From Pleurocapsa sp. PCC 7327 (lineage in GTDB: Bacteria > Cyanobacteriota > Cyanobacteriia > Cyanobacteriales > Microcystaceae): DNA of 64,000 nt. This document shows positions 1 to 9,742 of this stretch, in pieces. Positions within the stretch are counted from its first letter, which is position 1. Every line of letters starts with the position of its first letter. The notes below the pieces were generated by a model. That model had not been told where the DNA came from and ran no database searches. It saw nothing but the letters and a program-made list of their open reading frames with translations. Where the stretch lies: positions 447,501 to 511,500 of the forward strand of contig NC_019689.1 in assembly GCF_000317025.1 (NCBI RefSeq). The letters are read 5' to 3'. A program made the translations under genes and the position numbers.

Positions 1-699
1 GGCGATGAAGAAGCTAGACGACGGGGTAGCCAGAAGACCGTGCGAGAACGCAAAGCGCCTCCCACTTTTGACATTGCCGTAGAAATGCTGGAACGGCAGC
101 GCTGGGTGGTTCATGAAAGCGTCGCCGATACCGTAGATAGCCTCCTGCGGGGGCATCAGCCACATCTGCAAGTGAGAACGATGAATGGAAACGGTCGGGT
201 CGCGATTACTCGCACGGTTCCCCGCGTGCCAGTGCACAGACAATCAATTTCCTACGAACTTTTAGACGTTTCCGAGTCAAACGGTTGGCAAAAGACTGGG
301 CAAATCATCCCTTTCCCAAACGTGCAATTCTCGGACTCTGTTCGTTACAAGCTGGCTCTCATGGGCAAAACTGCGCCGTTGCGTCTCTATGCCTACGGCA
401 TTGGTCTTCACCAACTGATGTCTGCGATCGAGACGCTGAATTTACCTATCGTCCTGACCCGGAAAATCGAGAAGGCTGATGCCATCTTGGCATTGCGATC
501 GCACTTGAGAAAAAACGCCGACCTACCGCGCATAGCTAAAAACTATCGAGTGCCAATCCATACCCTTAAAACCAACACAATTTCTCAGATTACTCAAGCC
601 TTACAACAGTTGTCGGACATGAATGAAATAAGGATCGCACTCGGTAAGCAAGATCGACTCGGACAAGTCAAGGAAGCGATCGCTGCCAGCCCGATTTAG
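1..699 (+). CDS. C-terminal part of a cyanobacterial AAA-ATPase/R3H-type nucleic-acid-binding protein (partial)
   Basis: The frame is already open at base 1 and ends with TAG at 697-699, so the start lies outside the window; the GTG at 40 is not a likely start because coding continues left of it. About 232 residues are visible. They begin with an Arg/Glu-rich linker and continue into the alpha/beta C-terminal region known from cyanobacterial proteins that carry an N-terminal SpoIIIAA-like AAA ATPase and an R3H motif. Neither the ATPase motifs nor the R3H motif are in the visible part, so the assignment rests on remembered similarity of the tail. Its stop overlaps the stop of the converging GYD gene. 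Confidence 0.55.
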   Translation, partial: GDEEARRRGSQKTVRERKAPPTFDIAVEMLERQRWVVHESVADTVDSLLRGHQPHLQVRTMNGNGRVAITRTVPRVPVHRQSISYELLDVSESNGWQKTGQIIPFPNVQFSDSVRYKLALMGKTAPLRLYAYGIGLHQLMSAIETLNLPIVLTRKIEKADAILALRSHLRKNADLPRIAKNYRVPIHTLKTNTISQITQALQQLSDMNEIRIALGKQDRLGQVKEAIAASPI

Positions 700-1016
700 A
701 CAGAGGTGACTAACTCAGCCGTATCGGTCTTTTTTTGGAAACTGCCGATGAATTCATCAATCGGAATGGCTGCCATAGTTAGAACTCTTACGCTGCCACG
801 GGAGCTTAACTCAGCAGCTATCCGCGCCATTTGCACGTTGTCCGGTCCCTCGACGATATTAACGAAATCATAAGGTCCAAGCACGGCATACTGCGAGAGA
901 ACTTTCACGCCCAGGGCTTCAAATTCCTTATTAACTTCTTTGATTCGCTCTGGGTTGTGTTTGAGGGTTTTGGCTCCTTCATCAGTTAGATTGCTCAAAA
1001 TAATGTAGGTGGACAT
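696..1016 (-). CDS. GYD domain protein
   Basis: A 106-residue protein starting MSTYIILSNLTDEG, the typical opening of GYD-domain proteins (Pfam GYD), which are small alpha/beta-barrel-like proteins of unknown role. The G-P-Y-D motif that names the family is present around residue 49. A longer open frame reaches 1124, but the ATG at 1016 has a strong Shine-Dalgarno site (AGGAGG, 5-6 bases upstream) and matches the usual family length, so this start is preferred. It lies on the same strand as the flavin-type and DUF1816 genes at 1170-1878, although the gap to the first of them is 150 bases. Confidence 0.85.
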   Translation of the reverse strand: MSTYIILSNLTDEGAKTLKHNPERIKEVNKEFEALGVKVLSQYAVLGPYDFVNIVEGPDNVQMARIAAELSSRGSVRVLTMAAIPIDEFIGSFQKKTDTAELVTSV

Positions 1017-1169
1017 ACCAAACCTCCTAAAGCATCTTATCAAAAAGCTTTTCCTAAAGATAAAGAACTTTTCTAACTCCCCTCCACTTCTAGTGTAACG
1101 ATCGGCTAATTGACCTAACCTCAATAAATGTTAAGCAGCCAGCGTACCCAACCATTTATCAAACTTCCC

Positions 1170-1619
1170 CTAAACTTCAATCAGATCGGTATGTCCAAAT
1201 CCCAATGCATAGTTAAGCACTGAAATTACCTTGGGCGTAATCTTGAGAAGCGCCACTGTCTCAGCAGTGGGATGCCAAGACATACTCGCGATCTGTGGAA
1301 ACTTGTTTTCGAGAATGGCGATCGCGCGCTCGAACTCATCGGGATCGGTGACAATTTCAGCAATCGCTCCCATTGAGAGTCCTTTAATCTGATTCCAGTC
1401 TTCGTAGTCGCGATCGATGGTCAGCGATACCTTATTGCACTTTTTGATATTGTGTACTTTCTGGCTGTCTGGGGATACAACAGCGTAGATCGTCAAGCCA
1501 TCATTGGCATAAGCAACTGTAGTCGCTTGGGGATATCCATCTTCGCGAATAGTTGCTAAGGTCATTATGTTGTGTTCCCCCATCAGTTCGAGGATGAAGT
1601 TTTTGACTTTCTCCTCCAT
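1170..1619 (-). CDS. pyridoxamine 5'-phosphate oxidase-like flavoprotein
   Basis: A 149-residue protein with the split-barrel FMN-binding pattern of the PNPOx-like superfamily: a start helix, then a strand reading NIMTLATIREDGYPQATTV, followed by the strand pair around VVSPDSQKVHNI. Members bind FMN, haem or F420 and are often general-stress proteins; true PNPOx activity is not implied because the protein is short. The ATG is preceded by AGGAG with good spacing. It is probably cotranscribed with the DUF1816 gene immediately upstream (16-base gap). The substrate cannot be told from sequence. Confidence 0.8.
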   Translation of the reverse strand: MEEKVKNFILELMGEHNIMTLATIREDGYPQATTVAYANDGLTIYAVVSPDSQKVHNIKKCNKVSLTIDRDYEDWNQIKGLSMGAIAEIVTDPDEFERAIAILENKFPQIASMSWHPTAETVALLKITPKVISVLNYALGFGHTDLIEV

Positions 1620-1635
1620 GACTCACTCCTCTTTT

Positions 1636-1878
1636 CTAGCAACTTTCCCCCTCAAATATGGTTAACTGTTTTGGGTTACAGTATTTGATGCTCGCTTGAA
1701 TTTCTTTAGCCCCCTCTGCTTGTAAGTCTTCGATATAACCCGGACCCATAGTTTGAGCTTCTTGAGAACTCTGAAAGGGTCCGAAGTAGTAGATGCACTG
1801 AGGGTTAGCTGTGACGATCTCTACCCACCAATATTTACCATCAATTGATGAATCACTACTTCGATCGATTGTCATCAT
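1636..1878 (-). CDS. DUF1816 domain protein
   Basis: An 80-residue protein containing the cyanobacterial DUF1816 pattern (WWVEIVTANPQCIYYFGPF, then SSQEAQTMGPGYIEDL), a small domain related to the CpcD linker fold and found almost only in cyanobacteria. No enzyme motif is visible. The open frame extends to a GTG at 1893; ATG at 1878 or 1875 are alternatives and none has a convincing ribosome-binding site, so the start is uncertain. It sits 16 bases upstream of the PNPOx-like gene on the same strand, suggesting a two-gene unit. Confidence 0.75.
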   Translation of the reverse strand: MMTIDRSSDSSIDGKYWWVEIVTANPQCIYYFGPFQSSQEAQTMGPGYIEDLQAEGAKEIQASIKYCNPKQLTIFEGESC

Positions 1879-2105
1879 GCATAATACTTGCACTGATTCA
1901 AAGAGGGTGTTATCAATCTAACTCTACCGATTGAAAGTGAGGAAATTGTGAGGGTTTATGGTAGTAGAACTTGAGAGTCTCTAGTCTCAATTAATTTTTT
2001 TATGATTCTGTGGAGAAGATATCAATTTTTCTAAACGCTTCTATCTACGAAAACCCGATCGCGTTAGAAAGATATTGAAGCTGCGTTCCGCGCGATCGAG
2101 TAGTC

Positions 2106-3158
2106 ATGGCAATGAAAGAAGCAATGCTTTATGAAAAGCTAGCAGACAATCGAGTTCGCTGCCATCTGTGCGCCCATCGTTGCCTCATCGCCGATGGCAA
2201 AATGGGGATTTGTCAAGTTCGCGAAAATGAAGGCGGAAAGCTTTATACGCTGGTTTACGGGCGCACGATTAGCCAAAATATAGACCCAGTAGAGAAAAAG
2301 CCGTTGTTTCATTTTTATCCGGGTTCGACCGCTTATTCGATCGCCACCCCAGGTTGTAACTTTCGCTGTGCCTGGTGCCAAAATTGGGAGATTTCCCAAA
2401 TGCCGCGTCTCGGGCATATCATTGCTGGCTATGAGGCAACCCCCGAACAAATCGTGGCTGATGCACAGCGCTTCGGCTGTCACAGTGTTGCTTACACCTA
2501 CACGGAGCCGACCATCTTTTTCGAGTATACCTATGATACGGCACGACTCGCTCGTGCGGCTGGTTTAGCCAACATTTACGTGACTAACGGCTACATGACC
2601 GCTGAAATGTTGGAGACCATCCAACCTTATCTGGATGCTGCCAATATTGACCTGAAAGCATTTCGCGATCGAACCTATCGGCACTATATCGGGGCGCGGC
2701 TACAGCCAGTGCTAGACAGTCTCAAGACAATGAAACGGCTGGGGATTTGGCTCGAAGTGACGACCTTGGCAATCCCCGGCATCAATGACGATCCGGCAGA
2801 GTTGAGGGATGCCGCGCAATTCATCGCTCAAGAGCTTGGTGTGGATACCCCCTGGCATCTCAGCCGCTTCTTCCCGGATTACAAGCTGACCGATGTGCCA
2901 CCGACAGCGCTAGATAAGCTGCGTCAGGCACGGGAAATCGGACTGGCAGCCGGGCTAAGATACGTCTACATAGGCAATGTCCCCGATGCGGAGAGCCAGA
3001 ACACTTACTGTCCCGGATGCGGTAGCGTACTGATTGAGCGCAGTGGTTTGGGAATGTTAGACAACCGAATCCAAGATGGATGCTGCCCGGATTGTGGATT
3101 CGCGATCGCGGGGGTTGGGATGCATGGTGGATCGTTTGCGTCAGGAGTCGTCGTTTAG
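2106..3158 (+). CDS. amrS: AmmeMemoRadiSam-type radical SAM enzyme (AmrS-like)
   Basis: A 350-residue protein of the pyruvate-formate-lyase-activating-enzyme-like group. An N-terminal cysteine set (C19, C22, C26, C36) precedes the radical SAM CxxxCxxC cluster at C84, C88, C91 (GCNFRCAWCQNW). The C-terminus carries two more Cys pairs (CPGC and CPDC) that look like a zinc ribbon. This architecture fits AmrS, whose usual partners are an AMMECR1 protein and a MEMO-like protein; neither is in this window. The reaction is not well established. ATG 2106 and ATG 2112 are both possible starts, and neither has a strong ribosome-binding site. Confidence 0.82.
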   Translation: MAMKEAMLYEKLADNRVRCHLCAHRCLIADGKMGICQVRENEGGKLYTLVYGRTISQNIDPVEKKPLFHFYPGSTAYSIATPGCNFRCAWCQNWEISQMPRLGHIIAGYEATPEQIVADAQRFGCHSVAYTYTEPTIFFEYTYDTARLARAAGLANIYVTNGYMTAEMLETIQPYLDAANIDLKAFRDRTYRHYIGARLQPVLDSLKTMKRLGIWLEVTTLAIPGINDDPAELRDAAQFIAQELGVDTPWHLSRFFPDYKLTDVPPTALDKLRQAREIGLAAGLRYVYIGNVPDAESQNTYCPGCGSVLIERSGLGMLDNRIQDGCCPDCGFAIAGVGMHGGSFASGVVV

Positions 3159-3319
3159 GATGCCATCGCGATCGTCTCACAAGGGTCTCATCTCAAGTGT
3201 TTATTAGACCCCTTGTAAAAATATTAAGAAGTCTATTAGGCAAGAAAACTAATAGATTGCCATAATAATAGTGGTCAAAGAAGAGCCAATCGCGATGAAT
3301 AGATCGAGTTCATAGCAAC

Positions 3320-4396
3320 ATGAACTATTTAACCTGGTTAAGTAAGGGAGCTTCCCTCTATTTTTCCCAACTAGATCGTTCTCGCCGATGGCTCGCACGC
3401 CAACTCGCTGAGTTCGGGTTAGGAGCAGTAGAAACTCCGTTTCAGATTATTTTTTCCGAACCTGGGATCGGGCTTCGCTCCTATAGATCCGACTGGGAGA
3501 GCGGGCCAGTAATGCTAATCGTTCCCGCCCCGATTAAAAGCGCATCGATTTGGGATTTGAGTCCCTCGGTCAGCGTTGTGCGGCATTGCCTTCGGGCAGG
3601 ATTGCAAATATACCTTATCGAGTGGGAGCCGCCAGGAGAAGCTCAACGAGATTTTGGTTTGTCGGAATATGCTGACCGCCTTATTCTAGACTGCTTGGAA
3701 CAGATCTCGCTGGAGACCGGACAATCACAGATTTTCCTAGCCGGGCATTCCTTGGGAGGAACTCTCGCTGCCATCTTTTGCGCCCTCCACCCCGAACGAG
3801 TCAAAGGACTGATCCTCCTGGGATCTCCTCTTGGTTTTGGTTCGTCGTCGGGAATTCTGGCTTCTTTCGTAGCAGCTTCTCCCAAAACTTCTTTTTTAAC
3901 GGCAGCTCTGGGAAATGTTCCCGGCTCATTTCTCTCTATCGTCTCCGGAACTATCGCTCCAGTCCCCCTCGGATTTGACCGATGGCTGGATTGGATTTTA
4001 AGCCTTCGGGATCGCCACGCCCGATTGACCCACCTGCGGGTCGTCCACTGGACGCTCGAAGAGATGCCGATGGCACAGCATCTTTTTGAAGAAGTTGTTG
4101 AGAAATTGTATCGCGAAGATCGCTTTCTGAGCGGAACCTTAAGAGTTGGGGGAAAGCTGGCTCTGCCAGAGCAGGTGACGGCTTCGGTGCTGAGCGTGGT
4201 AGATGCGCGATGCCGACTCGTTCCGCCTCAGTCCGTCGTGCCATTCCATCAAGCCATTCGCCATCCCGATTCTCAACTGCTTTGGTATGAAGGAGACACG
4301 GGAGTCGCTCTGCAACACGTCGGGATGCTCGTCGGACGGCAGGCTCATCTGCACATTTGGCCGCAAGCGATTCGCTGGATTCAAACTCATTCGTGA
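3320..4396 (+). CDS. alpha/beta hydrolase related to class III PHA synthase (PhaC-like)
   Basis: A 358-residue alpha/beta-fold protein. The nucleophile elbow is GHSLGG with Ser144; the other likely triad residues are Asp295 (in VVDARCRLVP) and His333 (in LQHVGM). The spacing and the Asp and His contexts resemble PHA synthases, but true PhaC enzymes use Cys in the elbow, so this protein is more likely a hydrolase or acyltransferase than a polymerase. No PhaE-like partner is nearby. It converges with the acyl-CoA synthetase fusion at 4432, which could supply or use CoA thioesters; that link is inference. Confidence 0.75.
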   Translation: MNYLTWLSKGASLYFSQLDRSRRWLARQLAEFGLGAVETPFQIIFSEPGIGLRSYRSDWESGPVMLIVPAPIKSASIWDLSPSVSVVRHCLRAGLQIYLIEWEPPGEAQRDFGLSEYADRLILDCLEQISLETGQSQIFLAGHSLGGTLAAIFCALHPERVKGLILLGSPLGFGSSSGILASFVAASPKTSFLTAALGNVPGSFLSIVSGTIAPVPLGFDRWLDWILSLRDRHARLTHLRVVHWTLEEMPMAQHLFEEVVEKLYREDRFLSGTLRVGGKLALPEQVTASVLSVVDARCRLVPPQSVVPFHQAIRHPDSQLLWYEGDTGVALQHVGMLVGRQAHLHIWPQAIRWIQTHS

Positions 4397-4431
4397 ACTG
4401 CTGCAAGTTCTTCTCTGTCATAATAGTAAAT

Positions 4432-7170
4432 TCATAAATCAATCTCTGCTTTCACTAACTCAGGAGTGCGACGGAGGCGAAAACCGACTTTTTCACACAC
4501 TCGCTGCATGGCATGATTTTCAGGCAAAATTTCAGCCGAGATCCGCTCTAATTGCTCGTCGCGACCAACTTGTACCAGTCGTTTCAGCAACTCAGTCCCT
4601 AAGCCAAGACGCTGGTATGGATCGCTGACCAGCATAGCGAATTCACCCTCGTTCACCCCTGGCAATTTACTTAAGCGACCTACTGCTAGGATTTCGGGGG
4701 TTCCAGTTGCCGGATTTCGGTGCTCTGCCACCAGTGCCATCTCGCGGTCGTAGTCAATAAAGCAGAGGCGGGTTAACCACTCGTGGGTAGTGAGCCGACT
4801 CAGTGCCATCAGATGGAAGTAACGCAAATAGATACTTTGCTCGGAGAGGGTTTGGTAGAATTGAACCATTTGCGGCTCATCTTCGGGTCGAATGGGGCGA
4901 ATCGTGACGGGGGTGCCATCTTCCATCTTCCATAGTGCGACGTATTGGAGTGGATAGGGACGAATTGCTAGTTTGGGAAGTCGGCCTTCTGTGACCTCTT
5001 CTGGGTGAAGCACGATCCGGGCATCCAGCACCATCATCTGTTCTGAAGAGACGAACAGAGGATTGATGTCAATTTCTCTAATCCAAGGCTGCTCGACCAC
5101 AAGCTGGCTGAATCGAACTATCAGATGCTCTAAAGCGCGAAGATCCACAGATTTGCGTCCTCGGACTCCTTTGAGGGCTTTATAAATTTTGGTTTGTTCC
5201 ATCATCCGCCGCGCCAGGGTTGTATTGAGAGGAGGTAGCGCTAGCGCTCGATCTCTAAACACCTCTACCAGTTGTCCCCCGGAGCCAAACAGCAGCACTG
5301 GTCCAAATTGGGGATCGACGCTACTACCGACGATTAGTTCATAACCGCCATTGAGGTTGAGCATTGGCTGTACGGTTACTCCTAGGAAATGCTCCTTCCC
5401 AGCTTTTTCTCTCACCGATGTTTCAATGGCACGATAAGCCCATTTGACATCTTCTGCGCTAAGGAGATTCAACTGCACCCCACCTACATCGGTTTTATGG
5501 GTAATGGTTTCCGACAGGAGTTTCAGCACTACGGGATAGCCGATAGCGTTAGCTAATTCTACTGCTTCGGTTTCATTCTCGGCTATCGCCGTCTGGATAA
5601 CAGGAAGACCGTAGGCGGACAGAATGCGTTTAGATTCCAGTTCGGTGAGAATAGTTCTACCTTTGTGGCGCACTGATTTGATAATCGCTTCTGCCAGAAC
5701 GCGATTAGGCACTCCTTCCTCATCTGGGGGTATCGTCGGAGTTTCGTAGATGCCGCTCAAGTTGTAGCTGTATCGCCACATGAAATTAAAGAGCCGCGCT
5801 GCTGAATCGGGATAGCGATAGGTGGAAATGCCAGCGCGATTGAGAATAGACTCACCCGCTGCTATCTGATCTCCCCCCATCCAACTAGCCAAGACGGGTT
5901 TGTCAGCCTTTTTAGCGAGATGTTTCAACTGTTCGGCTGTCTGGGTGGGATCGGTCATGGCTTGGGGAGTTAGAATCACCAGTAAACCGTCACTGCCCGG
6001 ATCTTTGAGGGCAATCTCTACGGCTTTGGCATAGCGTTCTGGGTTCGCGTCACCTAGAATGTCAATCGGGTTGCCATGACTCCAGTGAGGGGGCAGACAT
6101 TCGTTGAGTTGGGCAATTGTTGTTTCAGAAAGTTCTGCCAGTTCGCCTCCCGTGGCAATTAAGGTATCAGTCGCCAGTACCCCCGGTCCTCCAGCATTGG
6201 TGATAATGGTCAGTCGAGGCCCTTTGGGCAAGCGGGGATGTTTGGCTAGTACCTCTGCCAGAGCGAACAGTTCTGAAATGCGATTGACCCGCAGCACCCC
6301 GCAGCGGCGAAAGGCAGCATCGATAACTTCGTCACTACCTGCCATGGCTCCGGTATGGGAGGCGGATGCCTTAGCTGCTGCTTGCGTCTGACCCGCTTTG
6401 ATGACGATGATTGGCTTAGTTAATGCCACCTCCCTTGCCGCAGAGAGGAAAGATCGGGCATCACCTATCGACTCCATGTAAATAATAATGCTCTGAGTGT
6501 AGGGATCGCTACCGAGATAGTCAATCAGATCGCCCCAACCCACATCTAGCATCGTGCCAGTGGAAATAAAGGCACTAAAACCGACATTCTCAGAAAAGCT
6601 CCAATCGAGGACAGCAGTACATAGGGCACCGCTCTGACTGATAAAGCCAACATTTCCGGGACGAGCTATTGCGCTGGCAAAAGTGGCATTGAGACCCGTA
6701 TGCGGATTCATGACTCCAAGGCAATTGGGACCGATAATGCGCATCTTGCCCCGTGCTTTCTCGATGATTTGCCGCTCTAAATCGAGTCCCGCCGAGCCGA
6801 TTTCTTTAAAGCCCGCAGAAATGATAATCGCACCTTTGACACCAGCTTCAACGCACTCTCCAATGATGCCGGGCACTGTCGGTGCGGGAGTAGCAATGAC
6901 CGCTAGCTCCACTGGTTCTGGGACTGCCTTGATATTGGGGTAGGCTTTAATGCCCAGGACACTGCGTCGGGCGGGATTGATGGGAAAAACCGTACCGCCA
7001 AATGGGTTGCTGATTAGGTTCCACAGTAAAGTTCGCCCCACACTTCCTTCTTTTTCGGTAGCCCCGAACACGGCTATCGTCTCCGGTGCCAAGATGGAGT
7101 TGAGGGGCTGGCGCTCGGAGCGGAAAATATCGTAAGCCGGATCGGTAGTGGGTTTAAAGGGCTTTATCAT
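4432..7170 (-). CDS. bifunctional ADP-forming acyl-CoA synthetase/GNAT acetyltransferase (Pat-like)
   Basis: A 912-residue fusion. The N-terminal part (about 25-125) is a CoA-binding Rossmann domain ([17 protein letters not shown]), followed by two succinyl-CoA-ligase-like domains with a GPNCLG motif and the phosphohistidine-type SHTGAMAG region, an ATP-grasp domain (about 490-710, [15 protein letters not shown]), and a C-terminal GNAT acetyltransferase domain (about 745-905, with RLGLGTELL as acetyl-CoA loop). The order matches PatZ/Pka-like protein lysine acetyltransferases, where the synthetase part is often inactive, and also ADP-forming acyl-CoA synthetases. The ATG has an upstream AGGA. 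Catalytic status of the synthetase half is not decided here. Confidence 0.88.
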   Translation of the reverse strand: MIKPFKPTTDPAYDIFRSERQPLNSILAPETIAVFGATEKEGSVGRTLLWNLISNPFGGTVFPINPARRSVLGIKAYPNIKAVPEPVELAVIATPAPTVPGIIGECVEAGVKGAIIISAGFKEIGSAGLDLERQIIEKARGKMRIIGPNCLGVMNPHTGLNATFASAIARPGNVGFISQSGALCTAVLDWSFSENVGFSAFISTGTMLDVGWGDLIDYLGSDPYTQSIIIYMESIGDARSFLSAAREVALTKPIIVIKAGQTQAAAKASASHTGAMAGSDEVIDAAFRRCGVLRVNRISELFALAEVLAKHPRLPKGPRLTIITNAGGPGVLATDTLIATGGELAELSETTIAQLNECLPPHWSHGNPIDILGDANPERYAKAVEIALKDPGSDGLLVILTPQAMTDPTQTAEQLKHLAKKADKPVLASWMGGDQIAAGESILNRAGISTYRYPDSAARLFNFMWRYSYNLSGIYETPTIPPDEEGVPNRVLAEAIIKSVRHKGRTILTELESKRILSAYGLPVIQTAIAENETEAVELANAIGYPVVLKLLSETITHKTDVGGVQLNLLSAEDVKWAYRAIETSVREKAGKEHFLGVTVQPMLNLNGGYELIVGSSVDPQFGPVLLFGSGGQLVEVFRDRALALPPLNTTLARRMMEQTKIYKALKGVRGRKSVDLRALEHLIVRFSQLVVEQPWIREIDINPLFVSSEQMMVLDARIVLHPEEVTEGRLPKLAIRPYPLQYVALWKMEDGTPVTIRPIRPEDEPQMVQFYQTLSEQSIYLRYFHLMALSRLTTHEWLTRLCFIDYDREMALVAEHRNPATGTPEILAVGRLSKLPGVNEGEFAMLVSDPYQRLGLGTELLKRLVQVGRDEQLERISAEILPENHAMQRVCEKVGFRLRRTPELVKAEIDL

Positions 7171-7956
7171 TTTTATATTCCTCGTAAGTAATTACTTACA
7201 TAGCTAGTTGCTTTAAATGGGTATGATTTTGTCTCTCCAATTCCTATTTTATAGAAAATTTTTGTTATTTTTTTGCCGGGGTTGAAGCGACAGCAAAATT
7301 GCTTTTAAATCTAAAATAATAAGAAAAAAGAACTCTAACATTTGGATTTGTTAGTAAAATTTATTAAGATATCGAACTAGGTATCTAAAAATTATTCTCG
7401 CTTTTTATCTGGTTACTTTTCGTTGTGTTTTGAGTTTTGACTGGGTTGAAGGATAGCGATCGCTTGCGGGAAATTCCTACCCAGAACTAATCGAGCGGGT
7501 CATGCTCAAAATTAAAAGATGATGAATTCATCAATTAATTAACTGCAAGTCTGCTTTTACTTGAGTTGATAACTCTGTCTTGCAAAACCCATTAGAATTC
7601 GCACAATAGATTTTATTGCTACATGACAGCGTGCCAACACACTTTGTCTTTAAATAAGTTATTATGTTATATGTATATTGGTCATGAACTCAGTAGCATT
7701 CTTAGACTCGAATGTTACTGGTTCTGAGCGTTATGATACTTGGCTTTATCCCTTCACTTGCCAAGGTAAAAGCACGTTGTTAGGAACCTAGCAACAGTGA
7801 GACTATTCCCGCAGCAGAAATACTAGGCGAGACGCTAACGTATCGAATGTTAACGCTTCACCAATACTCGCGATCGCATTTACACATCTACACTACGTAA
7901 TCGCGATCGCACAGGCAAAGTAACACTCAATCAATAATGGGAAGAAGGAGATAACT
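7171..7956. other. gene-free AT-rich stretch
   Basis: No convincing coding frame. The stretch upstream of the acyl-CoA synthetase fusion is AT-rich. It holds a hairpin at 7692-7719 (10-bp stem with one G-U pair, 8-base loop) and a GATGAATTCATC palindrome near 7530 followed by ATTAATTAA; a nearly identical block in reverse lies at 46364-46388. Promoters of both flanking genes should lie here, but none can be pinned down. Confidence 0.5.
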
Positions 7957-8103
7957 ATGTCTACTTATAAACACAGCTATTGGCAGTATGAGGACAATAC
8001 TGCCTACTATGTCAGCGTATATGCTGACAGCACCCATGAATGGAAAACTATTTACCGTCAGCTTAATGACGGGTTTGAATACGTGGAGACAAGAGAATGT
8101 TAG
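7957..8103 (+). CDS. small unknown protein, 48 residues
   Basis: An ATG preceded by AGAAGGAG with a 6-base spacer opens a 48-codon frame ending TAG at 8101-8103. The product begins MSTYKHSYWQYEDNTAYY and is rich in Tyr, Trp and acidic residues, with no signal peptide or membrane segment. The strong ribosome-binding site in an otherwise gene-poor stretch argues for real translation. I do not recognise the family. The downstream sequence to 8689 contains only short broken frames, so it could also be the first part of a decayed longer gene. Confidence 0.5.
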   Translation: MSTYKHSYWQYEDNTAYYVSVYADSTHEWKTIYRQLNDGFEYVETREC

Positions 8104-8689
8104 CCCTTTGGTACATTAATTATCTTCATTGGAGACGCTGGATGCCCTTGATGACTTTTATCATCTAGCAACTACTGCGTTGTAGTAGTAGCAAGAAAGG
8201 CGTTGACGAAAGGCGAACGCCAAGAAGCTTCCCCAAATATCAACATCTATACAATGCTCGCTTGGGGAAGCAACGGGCGCGTAAATTTTACCCTACATGA
8301 ATAGAGAAAAGGTGATGCAATGTGACTGGGTACGAACGCTTACACAACTATTTATACCAACAGTCATTATCTTGGGACGGCGAAAGATTGAACGTCTATG
8401 AAAATAGAACCGAAGGACAAGATCGTGACCGGAGGACATCTTACTTGGGAAGAGGCACTGTATTCCCCTACTTAGCGAGGATACTCAGAAGTTCTGTGAC
8501 AAAATTTTTTTGAAAAGTTAAAGCAGATCGCCTCGCGAGGATCGGCGGAATGACTACACGGTAAAATAGTGACTCCGATAGGCTGTCCGACGTGCTGGAA
8601 GATTATACTAATTTGAAAAATCTTGGCTACAGATGGGTTTTAAAACCTGGATGAGATGAGTCTTTCTCAATCCAAAATCCAAAATGGTA
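8104..8689. other. gene-free stretch with an inverted repeat and short broken frames
   Basis: Contains a perfect 10-bp inverted repeat, GCTTCCCCAA at 8227-8236 and TTGGGGAAGC at 8262-8271, with a 25-base loop. Further on, 8398-8475 encodes a 25-residue frame (start MKIEPKDK, then TGGHLTWEEAL) that ends at a TAG and may be the first part of a lost gene. A GTG-started 63-codon frame at 8322-8513 overlaps it but has no ribosome-binding site. Nothing here is called as a working gene. Confidence 0.4.
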
Positions 8690-9670
8690 TTAATCACGTT
8701 CAGTCCAAAAAGTTCGTTCTCCACTGAGCAAAGCAATCCCTAGCGTGACGATGCCAATTCCGACAATCTGAATCCCATCAAGAGTTTCGCGAATTGTTGC
8801 CCATGCGAGTAGTGCCGTCAATGCCGGACTACTAGAACCAATTATAGAAGCGGCAGTTGCACCAATTATACGAATGCCGATATTGTTGAGGGTATGTCCG
8901 ATAAAGCTGACCAAACCTGAAAAGATACTGCCAATCCACAAGGGAGTCCATGCAAGTCGAGCATCGGGAAGCTGCCAAAACAATAAGCTAATGCCAGAAA
9001 GCAGCAGTGTAGAGGCAAAACTAATCCAAGTAAAGGGGATCGGGTGCAGTCTTTCAAAACATTTTTGGGCAATCACATTGTAAAAAGCATAAACGATCCC
9101 AGAACCGATACTGGCGAGAATGCCGCTCGCAATCGCATAATGGTTATTAGTGGCAGAAGACCGGGGAATAGTAAGGGCACTGCCTGCCAAAATCATGCCC
9201 ATGATTATCCAGCGAAAAAACGTAGGACGATCGCCAAAAAACTTCCAGGATAGTAATGCCGTAAAAACTGGATAGGTAAAGAAGAGCGTCATGGCAATTC
9301 CAGTCGGAATCAAACCAATGGCAATATAGAGCGAGGCAATGTAGACAAACATCAACACGCCACAGCCAAATGCTTGCATCAGAGCATCCCTGCGATCGCG
9401 GACAAATAAGTCTCGGAATTCTTTTAAAGCCGATGGATACAGCCGGATAGCGAGAACTATTATTAGTGGAACTACTAACAGCATCCGCATAAACATCAGC
9501 AAAAATGAATTAGGCAAATTGGGTTTAACATATCCGCCGAGTAGGAATAAACCAAGAAAGAGATGCTCTGAAAACAGAACTCGGACAGTAATGTTGTGGA
9601 AAGTTAAGAAAAAGGCGGATAGAAGAACTGTTAGAATTCCCTGCACAATTAAAAAGTTTTTTAAAACCAA
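8690..9670 (-). CDS. EamA/DMT-family membrane transporter
   Basis: A 326-residue, highly hydrophobic protein with about ten predicted membrane helices arranged as two EamA repeats; the second half shows GHTLNNIGIRIIGATAASIIG, typical of drug/metabolite-type exporters. It should sit in the cytoplasmic membrane and export a small metabolite, substrate unknown. The frame opens with TTG at 9670 and there is no in-frame ATG before the membrane part, so the start is uncertain; the ribosome-binding site is weak. It lies just downstream of ftsH on the same strand (72-base gap). Confidence 0.85.
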   Translation of the reverse strand: MVLKNFLIVQGILTVLLSAFFLTFHNITVRVLFSEHLFLGLFLLGGYVKPNLPNSFLLMFMRMLLVVPLIIVLAIRLYPSALKEFRDLFVRDRRDALMQAFGCGVLMFVYIASLYIAIGLIPTGIAMTLFFTYPVFTALLSWKFFGDRPTFFRWIIMGMILAGSALTIPRSSATNNHYAIASGILASIGSGIVYAFYNVIAQKCFERLHPIPFTWISFASTLLLSGISLLFWQLPDARLAWTPLWIGSIFSGLVSFIGHTLNNIGIRIIGATAASIIGSSSPALTALLAWATIRETLDGIQIVGIGIVTLGIALLSGERTFWTERD

Positions 9671-9742
9671 TCCAATCTAGCTATTTTACTTAGATCGGAT
9701 CTTGAGCGATCGCCTGATGGGAGCGCGAACCATCCAAACTTT

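Noticed and set aside
2139-2483. Antisense open frame inside amrS
   Set aside because: Lies fully within a well-supported gene on the other strand, with no ribosome-binding site or recognisable product; treated as a shadow.
3180-3215. CAAGGGTCT and AGACCCCTTG after amrS as a terminator
   Set aside because: The stem needs a bulge, the loop is 17 bases, and no T run follows.
3320-4396. Calling the PhaC-like protein a true PHA synthase
   Set aside because: The elbow nucleophile is Ser rather than Cys and no PhaE gene is adjacent.
8322-8513. 63-codon GTG frame as a gene
   Set aside because: No ribosome-binding site, no recognisable protein features, and overlaps another broken frame.
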